A DNA stretch of 64,000 nucleotides from NCBI GenBank assembly GCA_903887415.1, contig CAISPO010000038.1, positions 175,292-239,291 on the forward strand. Direction: 5' to 3'. Of the stretch, positions 34,512 to 42,376 are shown one piece after another; position 1 is the stretch's first letter; each line of letters starts with the position of its first letter. This DNA is from an uncultured Bacteroidota bacterium (GTDB lineage Bacteria; Bacteroidota; Bacteroidia; Chitinophagales; Chitinophagaceae). The translations under genes were made by a program, and so were the position numbers. The notes beneath the pieces are model-generated. The model searched no databases and was not told the origin of the DNA. It saw only the letters and a program-made list of their open reading frames with translations.

Positions 34512-34889
34512 TTACTCCACTTCAAGAATTATGGGCAGCGCAAACCAAACCTTTACCGGTATCCCATTATGCTTTCCGGGCTTCCACTTAGGCATTTTAT
34601 TTATTACCGCCAACAATTCGCTTTGTATTTCTTTTCCTTTTACAAACTGGATATTGCTCAATGATCCGTCTTCATTCACAATAAATTTTACGATCGCAGT
34701 ACCAACATCTTGCTTTACGGTGTCGGGCAACTGCAGGTTCTTGCTGATAAAAGCAGGCACATCAAAACCCGGCTCGGGCATTTCCTCCACGTGGTTATAG
34801 ACTGAGTCATGCTGAGGCGCCCCGCCATTAGTTTGAGAAAAGACGGGGGTTGCAAACAAAAGGAATGGCACCAAAAAAAATAGCTTCAT
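34512..34889 (-). CDS. Exported single TonB_C-domain protein
   Basis: 125 residues: signal peptide (about 1-18), then one TonB C-terminal-type domain with AIVKFIVNEDGSLSNIQFVK and MPKWKPGKHNGIPVKV. It has no N-terminal membrane anchor or Pro-rich spacer, so it is not a canonical energy-transducing TonB; it should be free in the periplasm or secreted. It is the last of four co-directional relatives, separated by 116 bases from the previous one. Confidence 0.8.
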   Translation of the reverse strand: MKLFFLVPFLLFATPVFSQTNGGAPQHDSVYNHVEEMPEPGFDVPAFISKNLQLPDTVKQDVGTAIVKFIVNEDGSLSNIQFVKGKEIQSELLAVINKMPKWKPGKHNGIPVKVWFALPIILEVE

Positions 34890-35005
34890 ATATCAGATCA
34901 TTTCCCGTAAGTAAAACTAAGGCAAATATTCCGGCTAATGCCTGTATTTGTTCATTATGATATACGGCTCAACATATAAAACCGTGGCTTTTACCCTGGC
35001 TGCAT

Positions 35006-35755
35006 TTAAATTTTTTCAACCTCCACATTTCCGGTCAACCGATAATACCTGATGCGGATACTCGAATAAACCCTTGCAGGTTGCCCGCTCTGCTTGCCCG
35101 GTTTCCACTTAGGCATGCTTTTAAGCACCCGGTACACCTCGCTCCTGCAACCGGCATCAACTCCCGATACGATAGAAGGGTCGCTGATGCTGCCGTCTTC
35201 ATTTACAACAAAGCGCACAACACCATCATCAAAAGACTCCTTACATTGAAAATTATCTTTGAAATAATTGCTTACGCTGTATTCGGGATATGGGGGCTGG
35301 TCTATGGAACTATATACCGGCCTTGGCACCCTCTTTTTTTCACTTAATGTAAAGGTCACCGGCAGCATTGTCAATACCTTGACCGGCTGCCCGTTGTGGA
35401 TACCAGCCTTCCACTTGGGCATATTTTTCAGCACATCCAACGCTGCTTTATCGCAGCCCCCGCCGATGCCTCTCTCCACCCTGCAATCGCTGAGCGAACC
35501 ATCTTCGTTTACTACAAATTTCAGGATCACGCGGCCTTGTATATTGTGGTCAGCGGCAGAATCAGGATAGTGAAGGTGGTTACTTAAATAGGCGGTGATA
35601 TCAACCCCGGGCTCGGGCATCTGCTCTACGTAGGTATAGATTGAATCATGTGGCTGCACACTGGTATTGGTTTGGCCGTAAGCATGAAGCGCGAAAGAAA
35701 AGCATGACAACAAAAAACCAACAGGAATCAAAAGATATTTCATAGAAAATTTCAA
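35006..35755 (-). CDS. Exported protein with two TonB_C domains
   Basis: 249 residues with a signal peptide (about 1-27). Domain 1 (about 40-135) is complete (GRVILKFVVNEDGSLSDCRV, GCDKAALDVLKNMPKWKAG). Domain 2 (about 150-245) is shorter in the first strand but keeps VVRFVVNEDGSISDPSIV and MPKWKPGKQSGQPARV. It starts at the base immediately after the stop of the upstream three-domain gene, so translational coupling is likely. The family's molecular role is unknown. Confidence 0.8.
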   Translation of the reverse strand: MKFSMKYLLIPVGFLLSCFSFALHAYGQTNTSVQPHDSIYTYVEQMPEPGVDITAYLSNHLHYPDSAADHNIQGRVILKFVVNEDGSLSDCRVERGIGGGCDKAALDVLKNMPKWKAGIHNGQPVKVLTMLPVTFTLSEKKRVPRPVYSSIDQPPYPEYSVSNYFKDNFQCKESFDDGVVRFVVNEDGSISDPSIVSGVDAGCRSEVYRVLKSMPKWKPGKQSGQPARVYSSIRIRYYRLTGNVEVEKI

Positions 35756-36802
35756 TTATTCTATTTTAAACTGAATCGGTAGTGTAAAATACACTTTTAC
35801 TGGCTTGCCTTGTTGCATACCCGGCTTCCAGGGAGGCATGTTATTTACTACCCTCAACGCCTCTTCGTCGCAACCTCCGCCAACACCCCTTAAAACTACC
35901 GCGTCACTAACATGTCCGTCCTCATTTATCACAAATTTTACGATGACCTTACCTTGCATATTATGGTCCCGGGCGTATGGCGGATAATGAAGATCTTTTG
36001 ACAAATATGCAGGCAAGTCAAAACCGGACGTCGGAGGAGCCTCATTGTAGCTCTTAGCCTCTGATATCTTCGCATTAACCGACCAAACGAATGGAACACT
36101 AATGGGCGTCCATGCACGCACAGCTTCTCCTTTATTAACTCCCGGCATCCAATTTGGCATTTTTCTGATCAATTCTTTTGCCTCTTTGTCACAATTAAAA
36201 TCCAGTGGTTTTTGAGAAATGATGTCACTTATTGAACCATCCTTTTCCACCAGGCATAGCAAAGTGACTGTACCTTCTACTTTCTTTTCCCATGCGATCC
36301 TCGGGTACTGCAAATGTTCCCCGATGTACTTATCAAAATCATAATCCGGTTTGGGCAACTTCTCCAATTTGTCAATTGCGGTATTGTAAATAATCTCCTT
36401 TTTTGTTATAGCAAACGGTACCGGCAATGTACACCATACTTTTACGGGGGTTGCGTTATGTAACCCAGCTTTCCACCTGGGCATATTCTTCACAAGCCGT
36501 AAAGCCTCTTCGTCGCAACCGCTTCCTATTCCCTTAAGCACCTGGCAGTTACTGATATCTCCGTCTTCACTTACAATAAACTTCACGATCACTCTGCCTT
36601 GCAGGTTCAGTTTATACGCATCATCCGGGTACTGTAAATGGCTGTTTAAATATTTGTGTATATCATATTCAGGCTCGGGCAGGGTCTCCGCGTAATTAAA
36701 AACCGAGTCTGTGTTTGCAGCAGAATTTGTGACTAAAGTTTTATGCTGGGCCACAGCCGCGTTAGCAGTTATTAAACCTATAAGCAAAAGGATGTATCTC
36801 AT
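35756..36802 (-). CDS. Exported protein with three TonB_C domains
   Basis: 348 residues. After a signal peptide (1-18) come three TonB_C domains at about 35-130, 145-240 and 255-348. Domains 1 and 3 carry GRVIVKF/GKVIVKF, GCDEEALR and MPxWKxG. Domain 2 is diverged (GTVTLLCLVEKDGSISDI, NCDKEAKELIRKMPNWMPG). Each domain has a conserved Cys pair (NCQVLKGIGSGC in domain 1) that may form a disulfide. It lies 5 bases after the one-domain gene upstream and abuts the two-domain gene downstream. Confidence 0.82.
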   Translation of the reverse strand: MRYILLLIGLITANAAVAQHKTLVTNSAANTDSVFNYAETLPEPEYDIHKYLNSHLQYPDDAYKLNLQGRVIVKFIVSEDGDISNCQVLKGIGSGCDEEALRLVKNMPRWKAGLHNATPVKVWCTLPVPFAITKKEIIYNTAIDKLEKLPKPDYDFDKYIGEHLQYPRIAWEKKVEGTVTLLCLVEKDGSISDIISQKPLDFNCDKEAKELIRKMPNWMPGVNKGEAVRAWTPISVPFVWSVNAKISEAKSYNEAPPTSGFDLPAYLSKDLHYPPYARDHNMQGKVIVKFVINEDGHVSDAVVLRGVGGGCDEEALRVVNNMPPWKPGMQQGKPVKVYFTLPIQFKIE

Positions 36803-36807
36803 TCGCG

Positions 36808-37197
36808 CTAGTAATCTACTAATTTAAACACAATAGGGAGGGTAAAATATACTTTTACTGTTCTGCCGTCCTTTTCACCGGGATCCCATGGAGGCATGCT
36901 TTTTACTACCCGGAGCGCCTCTTCATCGCAACCGGATCCAATTCCCGTCACAACCTTACAGTTGCCGATGCGGCCACTCTCATACACGACAAATTTTATC
37001 AGTACCCGGCCCTCAATATCGTGCGTGCGTGCGGCTTCAGGGTAGTGAATATTCAGATCGAGATATTGCTTAAGGTCATAGTCTGGTTTGGGCATTACTT
37101 CTACATGGCTGTATATCGAGTCGTTTCTGGCGTTCTGCGCAGATGCCTTAATCGCCAATAATACACAGACCAAAAGAAGGAGCTGTTTCATTTGCAA
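36808..37197 (-). CDS. Exported single TonB_C-domain protein
   Basis: 129 residues: signal peptide (1-20) and one TonB_C domain (GRVLIKFVVYESGRIGNCKV, GCDEEALRVVKSMPPWDPG, GRTVKVYFTLPIVF). First gene of the tight TonB_C operon; the strong hairpin at 37242-37275 lies 45 bases upstream of its start. Lacks the TonB anchor. Confidence 0.82.
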   Translation of the reverse strand: MQMKQLLLLVCVLLAIKASAQNARNDSIYSHVEVMPKPDYDLKQYLDLNIHYPEAARTHDIEGRVLIKFVVYESGRIGNCKVVTGIGSGCDEEALRVVKSMPPWDPGEKDGRTVKVYFTLPIVFKLVDY

Positions 37198-37241
37198 TGA
37201 CTTTTACTTCCCTAAAAGTATTACTAATTCTTAAATAATTC

Positions 37242-37275
37242 AAAAAGCCATCCCGGAACACCGGGATGGCTTTTT
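37242..37275 (-). terminator. Strong hairpin terminator, symmetric
   Basis: A perfect 15-base stem (AAAAAGCCATCCCGG / CCGGGATGGCTTTTT) with an AACA loop. The T-run on the minus strand makes it the terminator of the DUF4394 gene, which ends 28 bases before it. Being symmetric it could also block read-through from the other side. Confidence 0.8.
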
Positions 37276-37302
37276 ACCATTATACTAAACCTACTCCAAA
37301 AA

Positions 37303-39381
37303 CTATTCTTTGATCACTTTCAGGTTATAATAGCCGCTTGTGGGGTCATAAACCCGTACACTATAGAGGCCGGTGGGGAGCCCGCTCATATCTACCTGAA
37401 GTTGCATTGCACCTGGTGCATATTGGAATGACCGGTCAATACGGCCATTCAGATCTATTACATCAACGTTAACAGTTGCAATGGCCATGCCCGGTAATAC
37501 GATATTTGTATTGCTGACAACAGGGTTTGGATACACCAGCAGGTCGTTTACATGGGCCACCGGATTATTAATAGCCGTAGTAGCTAACGCAGACCTTCTG
37601 ATCGCAATGTCTTTTACCGGTGTGCCGTAGCCAATAGTACCTACTGGAACAGGCGATACAGATGTACCCCTGTGGTAGCCGGTAAGCATATCGGTCATGT
37701 TGTACATTACTGAGTAATTCTGCTGCAGGCTGCTGTCGCCAAGATAGTTAGCGGCAATGAACCCGATGTTGCTGCTGGTAGCGGCGTCATAGGCAATGTT
37801 CATATACGCATTGTTATATGCAGCAGTAGAGGAAAACAGGGACAATACTGAAGAAAGGCCAACGCCCGTATTGATGTACCCACTTGATCCGATACCGAAA
37901 CCTGCGCTGGTATTATTGTTATCAAACATCACCATATTGCCGGTGCTGGCGTCAAATCCGAACATCTGGGTAGCTGTATCCCCACTGAAGCCGGTATAAG
38001 CCATAGTGGTGATGCGCGGAGTAGCCCCAAAGCTAATATCTCCGGTTACATATTGCAGGGCAGTATCCGTTTCTACCACTGCGCCGGTCGATGCATCAAT
38101 TACACTATTCATTGCGCCGTTGTTTCCTATCACCCTGATGAGGTTTGTACTGGTAGCTATAAAACGGAACCCTGTATTCACATAATTTCCTGACCCATCA
38201 TCAGAGCCAAGATTAAGGCTTAATGGTGTGCTATTTACGGCAGATACCATGCCTGTGGCTGAATCGATCGTGTATAGCTGATAAGTATGGCTGCCGGAGT
38301 TATAGCCAAGTCCATAAAGGTTTCCGTTTGACGAATAATCGATCCCCACCATCGATTGACCAGATGCCATACCGCTTAAGGATACCACTTTGCTGATATT
38401 TGATGGATTCTGTGAATCAAAATAGATGAGCTTACGAAGGTTTAGCGAAAGCCCGGTAACCAGGTGCCCGGCAACGGAGCCGGTAGTGGCACCCAAAGCG
38501 CCAAAAGCTATATCGCGTACATTCAGCGATCCGCTCCCTATTGCTCCGAGGTCTGTTAATGTACCCGTTACTGAACTAAGGTCGTACTTGTATAAATGCG
38601 CGCCGCTCAATAAGGTGCTGCCGGTCATATAAACAGAGTTGCCGTGTGTAAGCGTATCGTACCATGCATCCATGCCTATACTGCCCAGGGTGTTGAAAAC
38701 GACACCAGTAGTAGCGCCTATGGAATGTAATGTATTTGAAGTATTAAGGAAGCCATTGAGGTAGTTACCGGCATCCATTTTCACCAACACATTATTTACC
38801 GCATCATACCCTACTTCGTCGGTAGCGTCCGCGCCATAATAGCTATTGGTATAAGCAGTTGCCGCCAGTGATGAAGTGAGCCCCGAATAAAGGTCGCCAC
38901 CTGCAAACGAAAGGCCGCTGGTACCGGTGGAAGTAATTGTGCCGTTATCCGCGTTCATCAGGTAGTTATTACCGTTTCTGCCCACTACCCTTATCTCATT
39001 ATCAGCAGTTGATACGAAATCAAATGCTGCATTGTTAGTGCCGCCCAGGTCCATGCTGGCCAGTGTGCCGCTCACTGCATTTGCCGTATAGACAGTACCT
39101 GAATTGCTTATGGTGTATAATTCGGCCATATGCGCTACTGAGTCATAGCCTAATGCATAAAGCGCACCATTTCCCGGCCGCGCGTCAAGGGCCGCCAGCA
39201 TTTGTCCGGAAGCAACACCGGAGATAGCGTAAGGGCCATTAATGGTGCCGGGGGCACTTACATTATTAATTGTAAAAATTTCGTTGGCTGTCGTAACGCC
39301 ATAAAGTGTAGTCTGCGCCTGCGCAGCACCGGAAACCAGCAATCCCGCCACAATTCCCGTTCTAAGTAAATTCTTTCTCAT
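37303..39381 (-). CDS. DUF4394 protein with T9SS sorting domain
   Basis: 692 residues. A signal peptide (1-22) precedes two DUF4394 units (about 25-305 and 310-600), each a beta-propeller-like series of blades with repeats such as LYGVTTANEIFTI, GQMLAALDARPGNGALYAL and GQSMVGIDYSSNGNLYGL. The final ~75 residues (LLVYPNPVVSNTNIV, VDVIDLNGRI, LPTGLYSVRVYD, KVIKE) are a type A Por-secretion sorting domain, so it is predicted to be exported by T9SS. Ligand unknown. Confidence 0.85.
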   Translation of the reverse strand: MRKNLLRTGIVAGLLVSGAAQAQTTLYGVTTANEIFTINNVSAPGTINGPYAISGVASGQMLAALDARPGNGALYALGYDSVAHMAELYTISNSGTVYTANAVSGTLASMDLGGTNNAAFDFVSTADNEIRVVGRNGNNYLMNADNGTITSTGTSGLSFAGGDLYSGLTSSLAATAYTNSYYGADATDEVGYDAVNNVLVKMDAGNYLNGFLNTSNTLHSIGATTGVVFNTLGSIGMDAWYDTLTHGNSVYMTGSTLLSGAHLYKYDLSSVTGTLTDLGAIGSGSLNVRDIAFGALGATTGSVAGHLVTGLSLNLRKLIYFDSQNPSNISKVVSLSGMASGQSMVGIDYSSNGNLYGLGYNSGSHTYQLYTIDSATGMVSAVNSTPLSLNLGSDDGSGNYVNTGFRFIATSTNLIRVIGNNGAMNSVIDASTGAVVETDTALQYVTGDISFGATPRITTMAYTGFSGDTATQMFGFDASTGNMVMFDNNNTSAGFGIGSSGYINTGVGLSSVLSLFSSTAAYNNAYMNIAYDAATSSNIGFIAANYLGDSSLQQNYSVMYNMTDMLTGYHRGTSVSPVPVGTIGYGTPVKDIAIRRSALATTAINNPVAHVNDLLVYPNPVVSNTNIVLPGMAIATVNVDVIDLNGRIDRSFQYAPGAMQLQVDMSGLPTGLYSVRVYDPTSGYYNLKVIKE

Positions 39382-39470
39382 CGCTTTGTTTTGATTAAGT
39401 GAACTTTTTTAATTCACTACTCTACAAAAAGAACCATGCCATCGTATTAATTTGAAAATGTGAAAATTTG

Positions 39471-39488
39471 TCCCGATAGCTATCGGGA
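39471..39488. repeat. Palindrome TCCCGATAGCTATCGGGA, intergenic copy
   Basis: Preceded by AATTTGAAAATGTGAAAATTTG and followed by TGAAAATG, as is the copy at 46295-46312; the shared context is about 40 bases. It lies between two divergent genes. Confidence 0.8.
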
Positions 39489-39600
39489 TGAAAATGACTC
39501 TTTGTGTGTGAACAACGGCTTTGAGAAATGCCCATGTAAATGAGAAATGGAAATGGGGAAATGAACAAAACCCCTTACCTTGCATAAAAATATTCAACGT

Positions 39601-40125
39601 ATGAAAAAACTATTCTCACTCACACTGGTATTATTGATTGCTGCATCCGGGGTCTTTGCCCAGGGCAATGCAAAAAAAGGAAATTACACTGGCAAGGGCG
39701 GAACCCCGCACGAAGTAATTAAGGGCAACAACATGACCATTAGCTATGGCAGGCCCTACAAAAAAGGCCGCGACATTTTTGGCGGGCTGGTTCCTAATGG
39801 ACAAGTATGGCGTACAGGCGCAGACGAGGCCACAGAGATCACCTTTGACAAAGGGTGTGTATTTGAGGGCCACCAGGTGAGCGCAGGCACTTACACTTTG
39901 TTTACTATACCTGGCCCAAAAGAGTGGACCATAATACTCAACAAAGAGCTTAACCAGTGGGGGGCTTATGGCTACGACAAGGTAAAAGATAAAAACGTGA
40001 TGCAGGAGCAGGTAGCTGTTTCACACACTGATAACGTAACCGAGCAGTTCACAATAACGATCAAAGATGACGGCTTACTGCTGGCATGGGATAAAACACA
40101 GGTGTTTATCCACACCAAGTTTTAA
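39601..40125 (+). CDS. DUF2911 exported protein
   Basis: 174 residues from the ATG at 39601, with signal peptide KKLFSLTLVLLIAASGVFAQ. DUF2911 domain: ISYGRPYKKGRDIFGGLVP, VWRTGADEATEITFDK, AGTYTLFTIPGPKEWTIIL, all typical. Family function unknown, exported Bacteroidota beta-sandwich. The upstream in-frame TTG at 39580 adds only leader-like residues. A perfect hairpin terminator follows at 40145-40174. Confidence 0.9.
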   Translation: MKKLFSLTLVLLIAASGVFAQGNAKKGNYTGKGGTPHEVIKGNNMTISYGRPYKKGRDIFGGLVPNGQVWRTGADEATEITFDKGCVFEGHQVSAGTYTLFTIPGPKEWTIILNKELNQWGAYGYDKVKDKNVMQEQVAVSHTDNVTEQFTITIKDDGLLLAWDKTQVFIHTKF

Positions 40126-40144
40126 GAAATAACCTAAAAATAGC

Positions 40145-40174
40145 AAGCCCTGCGAAGTTTCGCAGGGCTTTTTT
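40145..40174 (+). terminator. Rho-independent terminator after the DUF2911 gene
   Basis: Stem AAGCCCTGCGAA / TTCGCAGGGCTT with a two-base loop and a run of six T; 20 bases after the stop codon. Confidence 0.85.
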
Positions 40175-40225
40175 ATAGCTGGCTGCCGCACTTTGAAAAT
40201 GTGGCGGCACCTTGTTACTTCTGGC

Positions 40226-40822
40226 CTAAAAATTAAAGTTCAGGCCGAAGCGCAGCAGGGAAACATCTACACCCAGTTCTGCGAAAGCGCCCACGTGTGC
40301 TGCAAAATTATACTTTGCTCCTACAAACAAGCCAAACGCCGGATTTACGCTGTTGGAAGTATAATGGTCATAATTTTCATAGTAATTGAAGAACCTCAAC
40401 CCTATCAGTACACCGCCGTAAGGATCGAATTTGTTGTTCTTATTTTTTAGTATCGTGAGATGCCATGTACCGCGGGCTCCAATAATATAATTATCGTACG
40501 TTGCGTTGATGCCATAAGGCCCATTATAATGCGAGAATTGGCCAACAATGATACCACCTATGCCCACAATGCCCGGCCCAGCCTCTAAAATACCCTGATC
40601 GTAACTCACTCCAAAAGCGGGCAGTATCACAGGCGCATAGCCACCATAGTAATTGTAAGAATAGTCCGACCCAAAGCCAATGGACAGGGCTATTGTCTTA
40701 TCTCCTATATCAAATGCCGGTTCGGCTTCGTTCGCTTCCTTCCGGTTATCCTGGGCACGGACGGAGGCGCTAATAATTACCATTATCAGTAAAACTAATG
40801 AGGTAACGGTTGCTTTTTTCAT
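40226..40822 (-). CDS. Outer-membrane beta-barrel-like protein
   Basis: 198 residues with a signal peptide (1-24), then alternating Gly/aromatic-rich strands (IALSIGFGSDYSYNYYGGYA, YDNYIIGARGTWHL, AFGLFVGAKYNF) and a C-terminal Phe, the pattern of an eight-stranded OM barrel. No specific substrate. Length and ending are typical of small Bacteroidota porin-like proteins. Single gene, convergent with the DUF2911 gene. Confidence 0.65.
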   Translation of the reverse strand: MKKATVTSLVLLIMVIISASVRAQDNRKEANEAEPAFDIGDKTIALSIGFGSDYSYNYYGGYAPVILPAFGVSYDQGILEAGPGIVGIGGIIVGQFSHYNGPYGINATYDNYIIGARGTWHLTILKNKNNKFDPYGGVLIGLRFFNYYENYDHYTSNSVNPAFGLFVGAKYNFAAHVGAFAELGVDVSLLRFGLNFNF

Positions 40823-40888
40823 GTGCTTTTTTTGATTTGAGTGATGATATAAAATTAAAGGAGTAATAGTACAAAAACAATACCACTG

Positions 40889-40930
40889 GTCTGAATTTTG
40901 ATTCGCTTGATTAAAAGATTAAAGGATCTT
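40889..40930 (+). repeat. Interspersed repeat GTCTGAA...GATTAAA family, copy 3
   Basis: GTCTGAATTTTGATTCGCTT followed by GATTAAAAGATTAAAGGAT. Here it lies between genes and is close to the stop of the SpmAB-like gene, which reads on the opposite strand. Confidence 0.6.
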
Positions 40931-40941
40931 TATACCTCCGG

Positions 40942-42192
40942 CTATCCAAAGAACATATACCCCACTATGATCGCCGCGGTGATACCGATGGCATCTGCAA
41001 TAAGGCCGCAGGCTAAGGCATGGCGGGGGTTTTTGACCTGCACACTGCCAAAGTAAACAGCCAGCACATAAAAAGTGGTTTCGGTAGAGCCTTGTATCAC
41101 GGCAGCCAGTTTACCCTGTACAGAGGCTACTCCATAGTGGCGCATTACATCCACCATAAGGCCGCGCGCCGCGCCACCGCTCAGGGGCTTCATCATGGCC
41201 ACAGGCAGGTCGGCGACAAACTCGGTGCGCAGGCCACAGAGGGCTACTACTTTTGAAATGCCGCCAATCATATAGTCCATACAGCCGGACGAGCGGAACA
41301 CAGCAATGGCGATAAGCATACCCACCAGGTAGGGAATGATGCGCACCGCGACATTAAAGCCTTCTTTGGCGCCCTCAATAAAATGATCATATACATTCTG
41401 CCGCTTCAGCATACCCGCTGTGATGAACAGCACAATGATAAACAGAATGACGCCGCTGCCAATAGCCCCTATGGTTTGGTTCATCTTATCGGCAGGCATA
41501 CCGGACAGGGAATAATGCAGCAGCCAGATCAAACCGGCAAAGCCGCACACAAACAGGATCACCGGCAGCCGCAATAAGTTGATGCGCTGGTAAATGGATA
41601 CAATGGTGATACCTGCCAGGAAGGCAATAAACGTAGCAATAAGGGTGGGCAGAAAAATATCAGCGGCATTAAAGTTTTGCACGTGCTGCTCCAGCGCTAC
41701 TGTTTGCCGGATAGCAATTACGGATGTTGGAATGAGCGTTATGCCCGCAGTATTCAGCACCAGGAACATGATCTGCGCATCGCTCGCCGTATCTTTTACG
41801 GGGTTTAGCTCCTGCAGCTCCTCCATGGCTTTGAGGCCCAGCGGTGTTGCGGCATTGTCCAGCCCCAGCATATTGGCGGAGAGATTCATCATCACGCTAC
41901 CGTAAGCAGGGCTATCTTTTGGCACACCTTTAAACAAAACCCGGAACAATGGTGATACAGCCTTCGCGAATACCCTGATCACGCCAGCCTTCTCCCCTAT
42001 CTTCATAATACCCAGCCATAGCGTCATCACTCCGGTGAGGCCGAGGGATATTTCAAAGCCATTCTTTGCCGCATCAAACAGGGCGTTGAGCATCTCGGCC
42101 AGCAAGCCGGTCTGCCCCAGGAATATGACCTTGCATATCGCAACCACGAAGCCGATAAGAAAGAACGCTATCCAGACGTAGTTGAGTGCCAT
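40942..42192 (-). CDS. SpmA-SpmB fused membrane protein (nucleoside-recognition/Gate domains)
   Basis: 416 residues, about ten transmembrane segments. The N-terminal half matches spore maturation protein A and the C-terminal half (from about 250) protein B, each carrying a Gate/nucleoside-recognition domain (TLWLGIMKIGEKAGVIRVF; FIEGAKEGFNVAVRIIPYLV). In Bacteroidota the two are commonly fused and the role is unrelated to spores, probably a transporter. GSTETTFYVLAVYFGSV near the end is a conserved piece. Confidence 0.85.
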   Translation of the reverse strand: MALNYVWIAFFLIGFVVAICKVIFLGQTGLLAEMLNALFDAAKNGFEISLGLTGVMTLWLGIMKIGEKAGVIRVFAKAVSPLFRVLFKGVPKDSPAYGSVMMNLSANMLGLDNAATPLGLKAMEELQELNPVKDTASDAQIMFLVLNTAGITLIPTSVIAIRQTVALEQHVQNFNAADIFLPTLIATFIAFLAGITIVSIYQRINLLRLPVILFVCGFAGLIWLLHYSLSGMPADKMNQTIGAIGSGVILFIIVLFITAGMLKRQNVYDHFIEGAKEGFNVAVRIIPYLVGMLIAIAVFRSSGCMDYMIGGISKVVALCGLRTEFVADLPVAMMKPLSGGAARGLMVDVMRHYGVASVQGKLAAVIQGSTETTFYVLAVYFGSVQVKNPRHALACGLIADAIGITAAIIVGYMFFG

Positions 42193-42272
42193 TTTTTTGA
42201 GTCTAAATTAACATTGTGGCTGTTTGATTTATATTTTCTCCCGCGCGCCGGGTTTCATTTTCGGGGAGTCTC

Positions 42273-42300
42273 GTAGAGACGCAATGCATTGCGTCTCTAC
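42273..42300. repeat. GTAGAGACGCAA palindrome, copy 1
   Basis: A perfect 28-base palindrome with arms GTAGAGACGCAATG and CATTGCGTCTCTAC. Related copies lie at 50364-50391 and 53663-53691, and a one-sided copy at 50462-50484. Confidence 0.8.
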
Positions 42301-42376
42301 ATAATACAACAAGTCTAAAATTCAGTCAACACAATCCAAATTCCAAAAAACAAATTCCAAATTCCAGGAAAAGTAT

